Positions 1 to 7,939 of a stretch of DNA of 64,000 nucleotides are shown here, in pieces (the first letter of the stretch is position 1; each line of letters opens with the position of its first letter). The translations under genes and the position numbers were made by a program. Under the pieces are notes generated by a model. It ran no database searches and had not been told where the DNA came from. It saw nothing but the letters and a program-made list of their open reading frames with translations. The DNA lies in the NCBI GenBank assembly GCA_903862425.1, contig CAIOYC010000009.1, positions 248,001-312,000 of the forward strand, written 5' to 3'. Origin of the DNA: an uncultured Caulobacterales bacterium (GTDB lineage: Bacteria > Pseudomonadota > Alphaproteobacteria > Caulobacterales > Caulobacteraceae).

Positions 1-1
1 C

Positions 2-592
2 GCCGCACCTCTGGAGGTTGATGCCGATCGTAGGGCCATAAAGCAGATAGTGCTCAACCTCGTCTCCAACGCCCTGAAGTTCACGCCCTCGGGCGGCATG
101 GTCACCGTGACGGTGGATAAGGCGGCCGGCGCTCTGGACCTCGTCGTCGCAGACACTGGCATGGGCATCGCGCCCGAGGATCTCAAGCGCCTTGGCCGGC
201 CCTATGAGCAGGCGGCCAACGGACGGGCTCAAGGCACGGGCCTCGGTCTCTCCCTCGTGCGATCTTTCGCAGAGCTGCACGGCGGAACGATGAACATCGA
301 GAGCAGGCTAGGTGAAGGCACCGCCGTCACTGTCCGCCTGCCCGTGCTGGTCGAGGCTGTGCTGAAGCCTGATGAAGCGGAGGCCTCGGCGCCAACGCGG
401 ACGCCTGGACCCGATACAGCCATGCCCGAACCGGTTCGAGAGACGGATTCGGCGCCTATTGCCGCAAAAACTCCGCCCGCTGCGGACCATGTCCCCGCCG
501 CGCCGGTGGCGGTCCCGATTAATGAGACGGGTAAACCGCAGCGGGAGTTACCCATCCCGAAGGTGGCGCCAGGCGGGGCGCCGGAAGCCTAG
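2..592 (+). CDS. Sensor histidine kinase, C-terminal part (5' end outside window)
   Basis: This is the ATP-binding end of a two-component sensor kinase; the reading frame is open from base 2, so the start lies upstream. In the 196 visible residues I see the N box (NLVSNALKF, about residues 19-27), the G1 box (DTGMGIAP, about 51-58) and the G2 box (GTGLGLSL, about 78-85), followed by the usual end of the HATPase_c domain. An 80-residue tail rich in Pro and Ala follows and looks disordered. The phosphorylated His and the sensor region are not visible. A cell-cycle kinase such as DivJ or PleC is possible in a Caulobacterales genome but cannot be shown from this fragment. Its stop shares CTAG with the next, convergent gene. 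Confidence 0.9.
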   Translation, partial: AAPLEVDADRRAIKQIVLNLVSNALKFTPSGGMVTVTVDKAAGALDLVVADTGMGIAPEDLKRLGRPYEQAANGRAQGTGLGLSLVRSFAELHGGTMNIESRLGEGTAVTVRLPVLVEAVLKPDEAEASAPTRTPGPDTAMPEPVRETDSAPIAAKTPPAADHVPAAPVAVPINETGKPQRELPIPKVAPGGAPEA

Positions 593-1500
593 CGGCCCGC
601 CATCAGGAAGGCGCGAGCGGCGGCGAAGTCGCCCACCTCGAACACCGCGCGCTGGCTTGGCAAGCCCGAATAGATGAACTCGACCGTCACCGCCTCGCGC
701 GGGTCGAGCCCCTCCATCGCCCTGGCGGCGGCGGGGGGAAAGGTGAACATGGCTCCCGCCCCTTGGCCGCCTGGCAACAGGGAAGCCGGCGCGGCCTGAC
801 GCGACTGAGCGAGGAAGCTACGCGTCAGGTCTCGAGGCGGGGCGTGGCCCACCAAATCGCGTCGACGCGGATCGAGGTAGGCCTGCGTCGCCTTGCTCGT
901 GTCTCGAACGATCAATACCGCCGTCGCGGCCTGCAGCGCTGAGGGTTTGGAGATGGCCACGGTAGGGACCGAGGCGGCTGTTGTTATCCCCAAAGTAAGC
1001 TGCCCTGCACCGGCGCCGTCCCACTGGCCGGGCGCTGAAAGTTTCCAGCGCGGCCCCTCCACCGCCTTGCGATCCACGACGGGCGCGGTCGGCTCTCGGT
1101 CGGCCTGCCAGGCGGACAGATCGCCAGGAAAGCGCATGGAACTCATCCGCGCATAACCCTCGAAAGCCTTACGCACGCGGTTCGCCGCCGTGCCAAGGTC
1201 GGGCGAGTTGCAAGCCACGCTGAAGGCCGCCAGGCGAGCACGATCGGCGGCGGCGGTCAGGGCCCCGTCGTTCGCGCCCGAGCGCAGGGCGGCGCCTCGC
1301 GCCTGCAGGCTCGATGCGGCGAGGGCGGCGGAAATTTCCGGAGCGAACAGCCTGCAGCGACCGTCGGCCTCGCGCATTACCGTCCGCTCGTAGTAAAGAC
1401 CGATCGCATTCGAAGCGTGCGCAAGGCCGGGAAGTGCGACCAGGGTCGCCAGCAACAGTCCGAGCTTGCCGCCGCGAGGGCGGGCATGGGTCTTGAGCAT
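589..1500 (-). CDS. Hypothetical secreted protein, 303 aa
   Basis: I do not recognise a family. The N-terminus has a basic segment and a hydrophobic core (LGLLLATLVALPGLAHA, about residues 13-29), so a Sec signal peptide with cleavage near AHA-SNA is likely and the mature protein is probably periplasmic. The mature part contains two Cys (in GRCRLF and VACNSP) that could form a disulfide. No membrane segment follows the signal. It converges on the histidine kinase gene and overlaps it by the shared CTAG. Codon use is typical of the window. Function unknown. Confidence 0.8.
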   Translation of the reverse strand: MLKTHARPRGGKLGLLLATLVALPGLAHASNAIGLYYERTVMREADGRCRLFAPEISAALAASSLQARGAALRSGANDGALTAAADRARLAAFSVACNSPDLGTAANRVRKAFEGYARMSSMRFPGDLSAWQADREPTAPVVDRKAVEGPRWKLSAPGQWDGAGAGQLTLGITTAASVPTVAISKPSALQAATAVLIVRDTSKATQAYLDPRRRDLVGHAPPRDLTRSFLAQSRQAAPASLLPGGQGAGAMFTFPPAAARAMEGLDPREAVTVEFIYSGLPSQRAVFEVGDFAAARAFLMAGR

Positions 1501-1597
1501 TACCGTCTCGTGTCAGCCCCGGCTTGTTTCGTCCGGACATTGAACCGACCATAGGACAGCCCCGCTTTCAGTCGGGTTTAGCTTCAGGGTTAACCAT

Positions 1598-1948
1598 TTG
1601 CTCCTTTCCACCGATGTCTGGGTCGCCGCCCTGATCCGCCGCGCGCAACTCGGCGGAGCTTTCGCGACCGTTGCCATGAAGGGCGATGCGAGCGCGGGGG
1701 CTGTGCTGGTGAAGGCGTTCAACTCGCGCTCGCGGGAAGCGCGTCTCTACGCCGAAGCGACGCGGGGCGACGGCGAGCGCGTCTGGATGCAGCCCCGGCC
1801 CGGCGAGATCGAAGCCGAGCTCGACGCCTACGCCCAGCGCGCGCGCCGTATAGACCCCGACCTGTGGCTCGTGGAGGTCGAGGATACCGAAGGCCGCCAT
1901 TTCCTCACTGAATCGGTCGAGGGCGAAGGAGCGCAAGGACAAACTTAG
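1598..1948 (+). CDS. DUF1491 family protein
   Basis: A 116-residue protein that matches my recollection of the alphaproteobacterial DUF1491 family. It has the N-terminal TDVWVAALIRRAQ-type opening and the signature stretch RRIDPDLWLVEVEDTEGRHFL (about residues 83-103, only the motif centre quoted). The start is TTG, chosen because family members begin just before the S/T-D-x-W-V-A-A-L motif; no in-frame ATG lies nearby upstream. The function of the family is unknown. No signal peptide or membrane segment. It stands alone between divergent and pseudogene neighbours. Confidence 0.85.
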   Translation: MLLSTDVWVAALIRRAQLGGAFATVAMKGDASAGAVLVKAFNSRSREARLYAEATRGDGERVWMQPRPGEIEAELDAYAQRARRIDPDLWLVEVEDTEGRHFLTESVEGEGAQGQT

Positions 1949-1960
1949 GCCGGCTCGCTT

Positions 1961-2158
1961 TCAGACAGAAAGGCAGCGCAACCTTTCGCGCTGTCGAACC
2001 ATGACCTTGGGGCTCTCACAGGAGAGGGCCTCTAAGCCCTCCCGATCCACTATCTCCACGCGCCCACGACGATAGTTGATCATCCCCTTGCGTTGGAAGA
2101 CCCCCTCGTATCGCGAACGCTCCGCTTGCCGAAAGGCTTCGCTAACCACCTTCCTCAA
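1961..2158 (-). pseudogene. Decayed Crp/Fnr-family regulator, C-terminal helix-turn-helix remnant
   Basis: The frame encodes KGMINYRRGRVEIVDREG followed by LEALSCE, the highly typical end of the winged helix in Crp/Fnr regulators (wing RRG, then DR-x-x-LE-x-x-SCE). Upstream of this the frame loses similarity. In a neighbouring frame, WLAKPFGKRSVRDT resembles the expected recognition-helix region (LGVRRxSVT), which suggests a frameshift near base 2110. No cyclic-nucleotide-binding domain is present upstream, where the next gene (plus strand) begins. I therefore call it a truncated, frameshifted remnant; a very small live protein is less likely. Confidence 0.55.
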
Positions 2159-2232
2159 CGGGGCTGCAAGTGGCGTTGGGCTAAGGTTCCTCCTGCGCCG
2201 CAGTGGGCGCGCGTCCCGGGTGGTTCCGTCCT

Positions 2233-2613
2233 ATGCTGTTCCTGATGAATGATCGCGTGCTGCAACTGGACGACGACGCGGATCTGGGCGTTGCGCCCGG
2301 CCGGTTCGACGCCATAAGCACCGCTTACGCGGTCAAGCTCGGCCAGGAGCTCTTCTCCGAACAGCCGATGCTGCATCGGGAGGCGCAGGAGCGTGCGCGT
2401 CGGTTGGCCCTGTTGATCCGGGCCAAGGCGCCGGAGGTGAATGCGGCGCTATTTGTGGCTCCGGCGGTGGGCTGCCGGCCGGACCAGGTGATCACCCGCT
2501 TCGCCAGCCTGTCGCTCGAAGTGATGGCCTCGCTCTATTCGCGCGATCGCGCCGAGGGCGGCCTTACCCCTGTTCAGGCCGACAACGAGGTCTGGCGGCG
2601 CCTTGCCGCCTGA
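2233..2613 (+). CDS. Conserved-looking hypothetical protein, 126 aa
   Basis: I do not recognise a family. The ATG at 2233 (MLFLMNDRVLQL) was preferred over an upstream ATG-like start because the upstream 10 residues look untranslated; 2245 is another option. The protein is soluble and mixed alpha/beta. It has a helical centre (HREAQERARRLALLIRAKA) and a later segment with a single Cys (VGCRPDQVITRFASLSLEVM). No signal peptide or membrane segment. Third codon positions are strongly G/C, as in neighbouring real genes. Function unknown. Confidence 0.7.
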   Translation: MLFLMNDRVLQLDDDADLGVAPGRFDAISTAYAVKLGQELFSEQPMLHREAQERARRLALLIRAKAPEVNAALFVAPAVGCRPDQVITRFASLSLEVMASLYSRDRAEGGLTPVQADNEVWRRLAA

Positions 2614-2712
2614 GCATCTTCGCTTTTAGCGATCTTCCTGACATTTTTTGACGCGCTTTCGTCACGTCGATCTGCTTAGCTCATGCCTTCATTTCGAGGC
2701 GGAGCGATACGG

Positions 2713-3165
2713 ATGGGTATCCTGGACAATCTGACCGGCATGCTGGGCGGCGGCCAGGGCGGCGAAGGGGAAAAGGCCGAGGGTGCCATGGGCATTCTCG
2801 GCTCGCTGCTGCAACAGGGCGAAGGCCAAGGCCAGAGCTCCAACATCGTCGGCGCCTTGCTCGGCGCGGCGGGCGGCGCCATGCAGGGCGGACCAGCTTC
2901 CGCGGGCGAGGCCCAGGGCGGCATGGCCGGCATGCTCGAGACCCTCGCCGCAAACGGCCTGGCCGAGCACGTGGGCTCGTGGCTATCCAACAACCCGAAC
3001 ATGCCCATCTCCGTCGACCAGATCAGGAATGCGCTCGGCTCCGAGCAGGTGCAGAGCATGGCCAACTCTGCCGGCCTGCCTGTTGGCGACTTTCTCAAGC
3101 ACCTGGCCGATCACCTGCCCGCCGCTGCAGCTCAAGCGGCCGGCACGGAAGGTCCCGCCGCCTAG
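2713..3165 (+). CDS. YidB-like (DUF937) family protein
   Basis: A 150-residue protein of the YidB-like/DUF937 family. The N-terminal half is low-complexity Gly/Gln/Glu-rich (MGILDNLTGMLGGGQGG...). The second half carries the family core: NGLAEHVGSWLSNNPN, then ISVDQIRNALGSEQVQ, and GLPVGDFLKHLADHLP (about residues 87-140). ATG 2713 was chosen because family members begin MGxLDxL; an in-frame ATG at 2683 would add ten unlike residues. The family's cellular role is not established. Ala-rich C-terminus; no membrane segment. Confidence 0.85.
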   Translation: MGILDNLTGMLGGGQGGEGEKAEGAMGILGSLLQQGEGQGQSSNIVGALLGAAGGAMQGGPASAGEAQGGMAGMLETLAANGLAEHVGSWLSNNPNMPISVDQIRNALGSEQVQSMANSAGLPVGDFLKHLADHLPAAAAQAAGTEGPAA

Positions 3166-3234
3166 CAGAATGGCCTAGATGGGCGAACGAGGGCGACGCC
3201 GGCAAGCGTCGCCTCCATCCCCAGCCAGACATCC

Positions 3235-3900
3235 TTAAGCCGCCAACGCCGTTCCTGAGGTACTGGTTGTGCTCGTGGTGCTGTCCGCGCTCGACTGATC
3301 GGTCGTCGCCGTTGTCGATGCCGTGGTCGCGGTGTCCGTCGTACTGGTGCTCGAGGTCGCAGCCTCCGCGTGGTGGCGGTGGTGGTGTCCACCCCCGCCG
3401 AGCTGCTTGAGCGCCGTGGTCAGTTCGTCGGCGCTAAGCTGGCCGTCGCCATTGGTATCGAGCTTGCTGAACGCGTCGGAGATCGTGCTCGAGGTCGAAG
3501 AGGTGGACGAGCTGCTGTCCGACGACAGAGCCTTGGTCACTTCATCGAGGCTGAGCGAGCCGTCGCCATTGCTGTCCGCGCTGGTGATCAGGCTGCTGGC
3601 ATCATTGGCTGCGGGATCGCTCGACTGCTCCTGGGCCTGTATCAGGGCTGACAGGGTGTCGCCGGAGAACTGGCTGGAGGCGCCGCCCGACGGCGGAGGA
3701 CCCGGAGGTGGACCGGGCGGCGGCCCCGATGGTGCGCTCGTGCTGGACCAGGCGCTATTTGCCGAGTCCGACGAGGTCGCATCGGTAGAGCTTTGCCCAG
3801 TGATGCTCGACAGGTCGCTCTGCAGCGTGCTCATCAGCTGCTGCAGAGCAGACCAGGAAACATTAGAGCTTCCTGACACTTGCATGGTTAAGACCTTCAT
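3235..3900 (-). CDS. EF-hand calcium-binding protein, low-complexity
   Basis: Two clear EF-hand loops are present, DSNGDGSLSLDE and DTNGDGQLSADE, each with the D-x-D/N-x-D-G-x-x-x-x-x-E ligand pattern, so Ca2+ binding is well supported. They lie in a very Ser/Thr-rich protein with a Pro/Gly stretch (PPPGPPPGPPP) before the first loop and a His-rich patch (GGGGHHHRHH) after the second. The tail is almost only Ser, Thr, Asp and Ala. No signal peptide is evident. ATG 3900 is used; 3885 (MQVSGSS) is an alternative. It is divergent from prfC across an AT-rich spacer. Role unknown. Confidence 0.85.
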   Translation of the reverse strand: MKVLTMQVSGSSNVSWSALQQLMSTLQSDLSSITGQSSTDATSSDSANSAWSSTSAPSGPPPGPPPGPPPSGGASSQFSGDTLSALIQAQEQSSDPAANDASSLITSADSNGDGSLSLDEVTKALSSDSSSSTSSTSSTISDAFSKLDTNGDGQLSADELTTALKQLGGGGHHHRHHAEAATSSTSTTDTATTASTTATTDQSSADSTTSTTSTSGTALAA

Positions 3901-3994
3901 TTGCGGGCAGATCCGGGCCAATGGAGGACGGACTGCAGATCGCCGATGGGAGTACCGGCGATCGTCCAGGTCGCAAGACGCGGGCCAGAATTTC

Positions 3995-4024
3995 CTATAA
4001 AATCAGAGATATAAATTGAAACAA
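3995..4024 (-). promoter_or_regulatory. Candidate promoter of the EF-hand gene
   Basis: In an unusually AT-rich spacer the minus strand reads TTGTTT (4024-4019), 18 bases, then TTATAG (4000-3995). This resembles a sigma-70-type promoter facing the EF-hand gene and would give an untranslated leader of roughly 90 bases. The plus strand of the same spacer may also hold the prfC promoter, but I could not define it. Confidence 0.35.
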
Positions 4025-4128
4025 CCTCGGCTTTATTTCGCCCTATTTGGGATGCTTTCGCGAGTTGGCGCACCTACGCGTCGATGAGTGATTGTCAGTC
4101 CTTCAGCGCGTCTCTATCTCAGCCGCTC

Positions 4129-5730
4129 ATGACTACCCCTTCGACTAGTCCGGCCGCGCAGGCGGCGCGGCGGCGCACCTTCGCTATTATCTCCCACCCC
4201 GACGCGGGTAAGACCACGCTGACCGAGCACCTCCTGCTGGCCGGCGGGGCGATCCGTGCGGCCGGCGCGGTGCGGGCGCGGGGCGAGAACCGCCGCACGC
4301 GCTCGGACTGGATGAAGATCGAAAAGGAGCGGGGCATCTCCGTCTCCGCCTCGGTAATGACCTTCGAGCACGAGGGCCTGTTGTTCAACCTGCTCGATAC
4401 GCCGGGCCACGAAGACTTCTCGGAGGATACCTACCGCACCCTGACCGCCGCCGATGCCGCAGTGATGGTGCTGGACGCGGCCAAGGGCATCGAGCCGCAG
4501 ACCCTGAAGCTGTTCGAGGTCTGCCGCCTGCGCGACATCCCCATCGTGACCTTCATCAACAAGATGGACCGCGAGGCGCTGGACCCCTTCGCTCTCCTGG
4601 ACGAGATCGGCTCCAAGCTGGCGCTGGATCCTGCGCCGCTCTACTGGCCGGCGGGGTCGGGCAACCGGTTCAAGGGCATGGTCGACCTGCGCGATGGGCG
4701 CTTCACCGCCTATACCCGTACCGGCGGAGCGGAGGAGGGGTTCGAGAAGATCGCCCTCAACTCCAACGCCATCTCGCGCGTACTCGACCCGGACGAAAAG
4801 GAAGAGGTGGAGGAGGGGGCCATGCTGGTTCGTGAGGCTTCCAAGCCCTTCGACGTGACCTCGTTCCTGGAGGGGCATATGACGCCGGTGCTGTTCGGCT
4901 CGGCCCTGCGCCACTTCGGCGTCGGTGAGCTGCTGGAGGCGCTCGGCGCCTACGCGCCGCCGCCCAAGGCAACGGCGGCGGACAAGTCAGGCGCCGATAT
5001 CCATGTGGCGCCGGGCGATCCTGAGGTCACGGGCTTCGTCTTCAAGGTCCAGGCCAATATGGACCCAAACCACCGCGACCGGATCGCCATGCTGCGGGTC
5101 TGCTCCGGCAAGTTTCAGCGCGGCATGAAGCTGAAGGTGCAGAACACAGGGCGCCAGCTTTCCGTCAACGCGCCGATCATGTTCATGGCCGCCGACCGGG
5201 AATTGGCCGAGGAGGCCTATGCAGGCGACGTGATCGGTGTCCCCAATCACGGCGTCCTGCGGGTAGGCGACAGCCTCTCGGAGAGTGGCCAGATCCGCTA
5301 TGCCGGCCTGCCCAACTTCGCGCCGGAAATCCTGCAGCGGGTAAGGGTCAAGGACCCGCTCAAGGCCAAGCACCTGAAGAAGGCGCTCGAAGGCCTGGCG
5401 GAGGAGGGCGTGACCCAGCTCTTCCGCCCCATGATCGGCTCTGACTTCATTGTGGGCGCCGTCGGGCAGCTGCAGTTCGAAGTGATGGCCGACCGCCTGG
5501 CCAACGAATACCAGCTCGATGTCCTCTTCGAACCTTCGCCCTACGCCGAGGCGCGCTGGATTACCGGCAGCAAGGCGGACATCGAGGACTTCATCGGCAA
5601 GCACCGCTCCGCCATGGGCCAGGACAATGACGAACAGCCGGTCTTTCTCGGCAAGTCGTCCTGGGAGGTGGGCTATGTGCAGGAGCGCTACCCCAATGTC
5701 GCATTCCACAAGGCGAAGGAAAGAGGCTAG
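4129..5730 (+). CDS. prfC: Peptide chain release factor 3
   Basis: This is the GTPase that removes RF1/RF2 from the ribosome after peptide release; it acts in the cytoplasm. With ATG 4129 the protein has 533 residues, normal for the family. The G1 loop (SHPDAGKTT) is at 22-30, G3 (DTPGH) at 90-94 and G4 (NKMD) at 144-147. The switch I stretch RSDWMKIEKERGISV, typical of RF3, follows G1. The C-terminal RF3-specific domain continues to the end. An in-frame ATG at 4084 would add 15 residues without family resemblance. It is a single gene divergent from the EF-hand gene. Confidence 0.97.
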   Translation: MTTPSTSPAAQAARRRTFAIISHPDAGKTTLTEHLLLAGGAIRAAGAVRARGENRRTRSDWMKIEKERGISVSASVMTFEHEGLLFNLLDTPGHEDFSEDTYRTLTAADAAVMVLDAAKGIEPQTLKLFEVCRLRDIPIVTFINKMDREALDPFALLDEIGSKLALDPAPLYWPAGSGNRFKGMVDLRDGRFTAYTRTGGAEEGFEKIALNSNAISRVLDPDEKEEVEEGAMLVREASKPFDVTSFLEGHMTPVLFGSALRHFGVGELLEALGAYAPPPKATAADKSGADIHVAPGDPEVTGFVFKVQANMDPNHRDRIAMLRVCSGKFQRGMKLKVQNTGRQLSVNAPIMFMAADRELAEEAYAGDVIGVPNHGVLRVGDSLSESGQIRYAGLPNFAPEILQRVRVKDPLKAKHLKKALEGLAEEGVTQLFRPMIGSDFIVGAVGQLQFEVMADRLANEYQLDVLFEPSPYAEARWITGSKADIEDFIGKHRSAMGQDNDEQPVFLGKSSWEVGYVQERYPNVAFHKAKERG

Positions 5731-5757
5731 GCTGGGCCGGACTTAGGGGGAGGACGG

Positions 5758-6123
5758 ATGATCGCCGCGTTACTTGCCGCCGCCGTCATCGCCACGAGTC
5801 CGGTGCACTTCGGCGTCTATCTACCCCGCGAGAACGTGTTGCTGAAGCCGATCTGGGTGCGCACGCCTAGCGCCGCCGAGTTCGCCGCCAGCGGCTTCAA
5901 CCGCAAGCGGCGGGGATCCGCTCCCGAACGCGTCATACTAAGGTGCGGCGTGCACCCGGATGGGAGCCTGACGTCCTGCCGGATATTGTCCGAAAGCGCG
6001 AGGAACCGCGGTTACGGCGCCAGCGCCCTGCGAACTGTCCGCTACTTCCGCCTTGCCCGTCGCAGCGGCCCCTATCGGGTCGGCGGCGGCATACTGACCA
6101 TGGCCATAAACTACGGCGGCTAG
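5758..6123 (+). CDS. Secreted protein with TonB C-terminal-like fold
   Basis: A 121-residue protein with a probable signal peptide (MIAALLAAAVIATSPVHF). The C-terminal half reads VILRCGVHPDGSLTSCRILSE followed by GYGASALRTVRYFRLA. This resembles the pattern of TonB C-terminal/energy-transducer domains (V-x-C-x-V-x-x-DG-x-L-x-x-C, then a G-x-G-x-x-A-L helix). The two Cys are likely disulfide-bonded in the periplasm. It has no membrane anchor or proline-rich linker, so it is not a complete TonB. It starts 28 bases after prfC and shares CTAG with the convergent MFS gene. Function unknown. Confidence 0.65.
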   Translation: MIAALLAAAVIATSPVHFGVYLPRENVLLKPIWVRTPSAAEFAASGFNRKRRGSAPERVILRCGVHPDGSLTSCRILSESARNRGYGASALRTVRYFRLARRSGPYRVGGGILTMAINYGG

Positions 6124-7358
6124 GCCGGGATCGCCAGAGGTTCAGACTGTTTCCAGACGCGCCTTACCACCAAGGCGAAGAGGATGAAGATCGCGATACC
6201 GCCCAGCGTCAGGCCCGCATCGGCCCAGAGCATGGCCACCGAGCCCGATCTGGTCTGTACGGCGCCTTCGACGAAGGTCGCCAGCGCGATGGGAAGGTTG
6301 GCGCCGCAGCTCATCAGCTGGCTCTTGGTCGCCGCAGCGCCCTTGCCGATGGCCTCCAGGCTCACGGCGTAGAAGATGGCGTACATGAAGCCGTTAGTGA
6401 CCGCATAGAGAAGGGTCAGCGCTACGAAGACTATGGGTGTGTGCGGCAGGATCGCCATGGCGATCGCGCACAACGCCGCGCTCGCTCCGGCGACGAGATA
6501 GGTGGCCTTCCGGTCGAAGCGGTCGGCCGCATAACCGATCAGCAGAGATCCGACCGCCGAGGCGATGCCGCCGGCAAACCCCGTGACGAGGGCGACGGTA
6601 TCCGCGGTCGCCCGCCAGTCGCTGGCGATCGCCGCGAACAGGTTGGACGCTGCGCCGGTGGCTATGGGAAGCAACACCAGCACGATGGCGAGCAAGCCCA
6701 GGCGCGATCGCACCAGTCCCCACAGGTCGAACACGACGTTCTTAGCCGTTGCCTGGAGGCTCGGAGCCCGGTGATCGTGCGACGGCTCTTTCAGCGAAAT
6801 CAGCGCCAAGGTGCAGGCGACGCAGATTCCGCCAGTCACGGTGGCCGCCACAGGCATGCCGCCCGCGTGCTGGGCCAGCCATAGGGCAAGGCCGCCGCCC
6901 ATGCCCTGACCGCCGATGTTGCCCGCCTGCGACCAGCCCGACGCGCGACCCTTTTCTTCATCCGGCACGGCATGGGCCAACAGTCCGCTGGTGGCGGTGC
7001 CGCATCCGCTGGAGGCGATCGAGGCTAGAAGGATCAGCAGGCTTAGAACTGGCAGGCTGGCCAGGGTCATGGGCAGGAAGCCGGAGGCGGCGATGAACAG
7101 GCCGGTGACGATGGCCGACGCCACGTACCAGCGCCGATAGGTCCAGACGCAGTCGATGACCGGCGCGTAAAGGAACTTCCAGGTCTGGGGCAGGAGCTGG
7201 AGCGCAACCAGGCCTCCGATGGCCACGGTGGGCACGTGTGACTGCGCCAAGACATAGGCTAGCGTGACGACGACAAACCCGCTGGCCAGCCCATAGGGCA
7301 GGAACAGCACCGCGTAGCGCCAGTGCCCCACGCGCCGCGCCGCCGTCTCTTCGTTCAT
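6120..7358 (-). CDS. MFS transporter
   Basis: A 412-residue major facilitator superfamily protein with about twelve hydrophobic segments across its length, ending in a short basic tail. The inter-helix loops carry short R/K-rich motifs (YAADRFDRKATYL is the classic loop motif G-x-x-x-DR-x-x-R/K in the C half). The substrate cannot be read from the sequence. The overall layout is reminiscent of AmpG-type permeases, but I see nothing decisive. ATG 7358 (MNEETAARR) is preferred over an upstream start that would add 19 residues without membrane character. Confidence 0.88.
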   Translation of the reverse strand: MNEETAARRVGHWRYAVLFLPYGLASGFVVVTLAYVLAQSHVPTVAIGGLVALQLLPQTWKFLYAPVIDCVWTYRRWYVASAIVTGLFIAASGFLPMTLASLPVLSLLILLASIASSGCGTATSGLLAHAVPDEEKGRASGWSQAGNIGGQGMGGGLALWLAQHAGGMPVAATVTGGICVACTLALISLKEPSHDHRAPSLQATAKNVVFDLWGLVRSRLGLLAIVLVLLPIATGAASNLFAAIASDWRATADTVALVTGFAGGIASAVGSLLIGYAADRFDRKATYLVAGASAALCAIAMAILPHTPIVFVALTLLYAVTNGFMYAIFYAVSLEAIGKGAAATKSQLMSCGANLPIALATFVEGAVQTRSGSVAMLWADAGLTLGGIAIFILFALVVRRVWKQSEPLAIPA

Positions 7359-7419
7359 CGCCCACCCCTGGCCATGGTCAAGCTTAACCCAGGTTAGGGC
7401 GCTTGAAAGGCGCAATCGG

Positions 7420-7878
7420 TCAGGACGGGTCCTCCAAAAGGTCCGGCGCCTCGAAATCGAGAGCGTCTTCGGGCTCCGCCAGGTCGGTCTCGGAGATCAG
7501 TTGGCCGCGTACGCTGACGCCGGCGCGCACCACACTCTCCGGGTCGCCGGTGATCAGGGGGTGCCAGGCGGCCAGCCCGCGTCCTTCATGCAGCCGCCGA
7601 TAGGCGCAGGACAGCGGCATCCATCGCAGATCCTCGATATTCCACGGTGTCAGCTTGATGCAGTCGGGCACGTGCTGCTTGCGGTTCTCGTAGTCGGAAC
7701 AGCGGCAGGCGCCGATATCCAGCAGCTTGCAGGCCACCCGCGTAGGAATCACCTCGCCGGTCTCTTCGTCCTCGAACCGGATCAGGCAGCAGCGTCCACA
7801 GCCATCGCACAGGCTTTCCCACTCGCCGGCGTTCATTTCGGCGAGGGATTTGACCTCCCAGAAGGGTTTATCCGTCAT
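7420..7878 (-). CDS. ycgN: YcgN family (UPF0260) cysteine-cluster protein
   Basis: A 152-residue protein matching UPF0260/YcgN. It opens with WEVKSLAEMNAGEWESLCDGCGRCC, which contains the C-x2-C-x2-CC cluster (about residues 24-31). It continues with the family stretches CKLLDIGACRCSDYENR, VPDCIKLTPWNIEDLRWMP and LSCAYRRLHEGRGLAAWHPL. The conserved Cys suggest a bound metal or Fe-S centre, but the role of the family is unproven. Cytoplasmic; no signal. It is divergent from the penicillin-binding protein gene 61 bases away. Confidence 0.92.
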   Translation of the reverse strand: MTDKPFWEVKSLAEMNAGEWESLCDGCGRCCLIRFEDEETGEVIPTRVACKLLDIGACRCSDYENRKQHVPDCIKLTPWNIEDLRWMPLSCAYRRLHEGRGLAAWHPLITGDPESVVRAGVSVRGQLISETDLAEPEDALDFEAPDLLEDPS

Positions 7879-7939
7879 AAGAAGGAAGCCACGGCTTGGA
7901 CACAGCCGTGCATATAGGTCCTATCCAGCGCTCCCGTCG

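Noticed and set aside
1576-1599. CtrA-like site before the DUF1491 gene
   Set aside because: The half-sites TTTA and TTAA are spaced by nine rather than seven bases, so the expected motif is not met.
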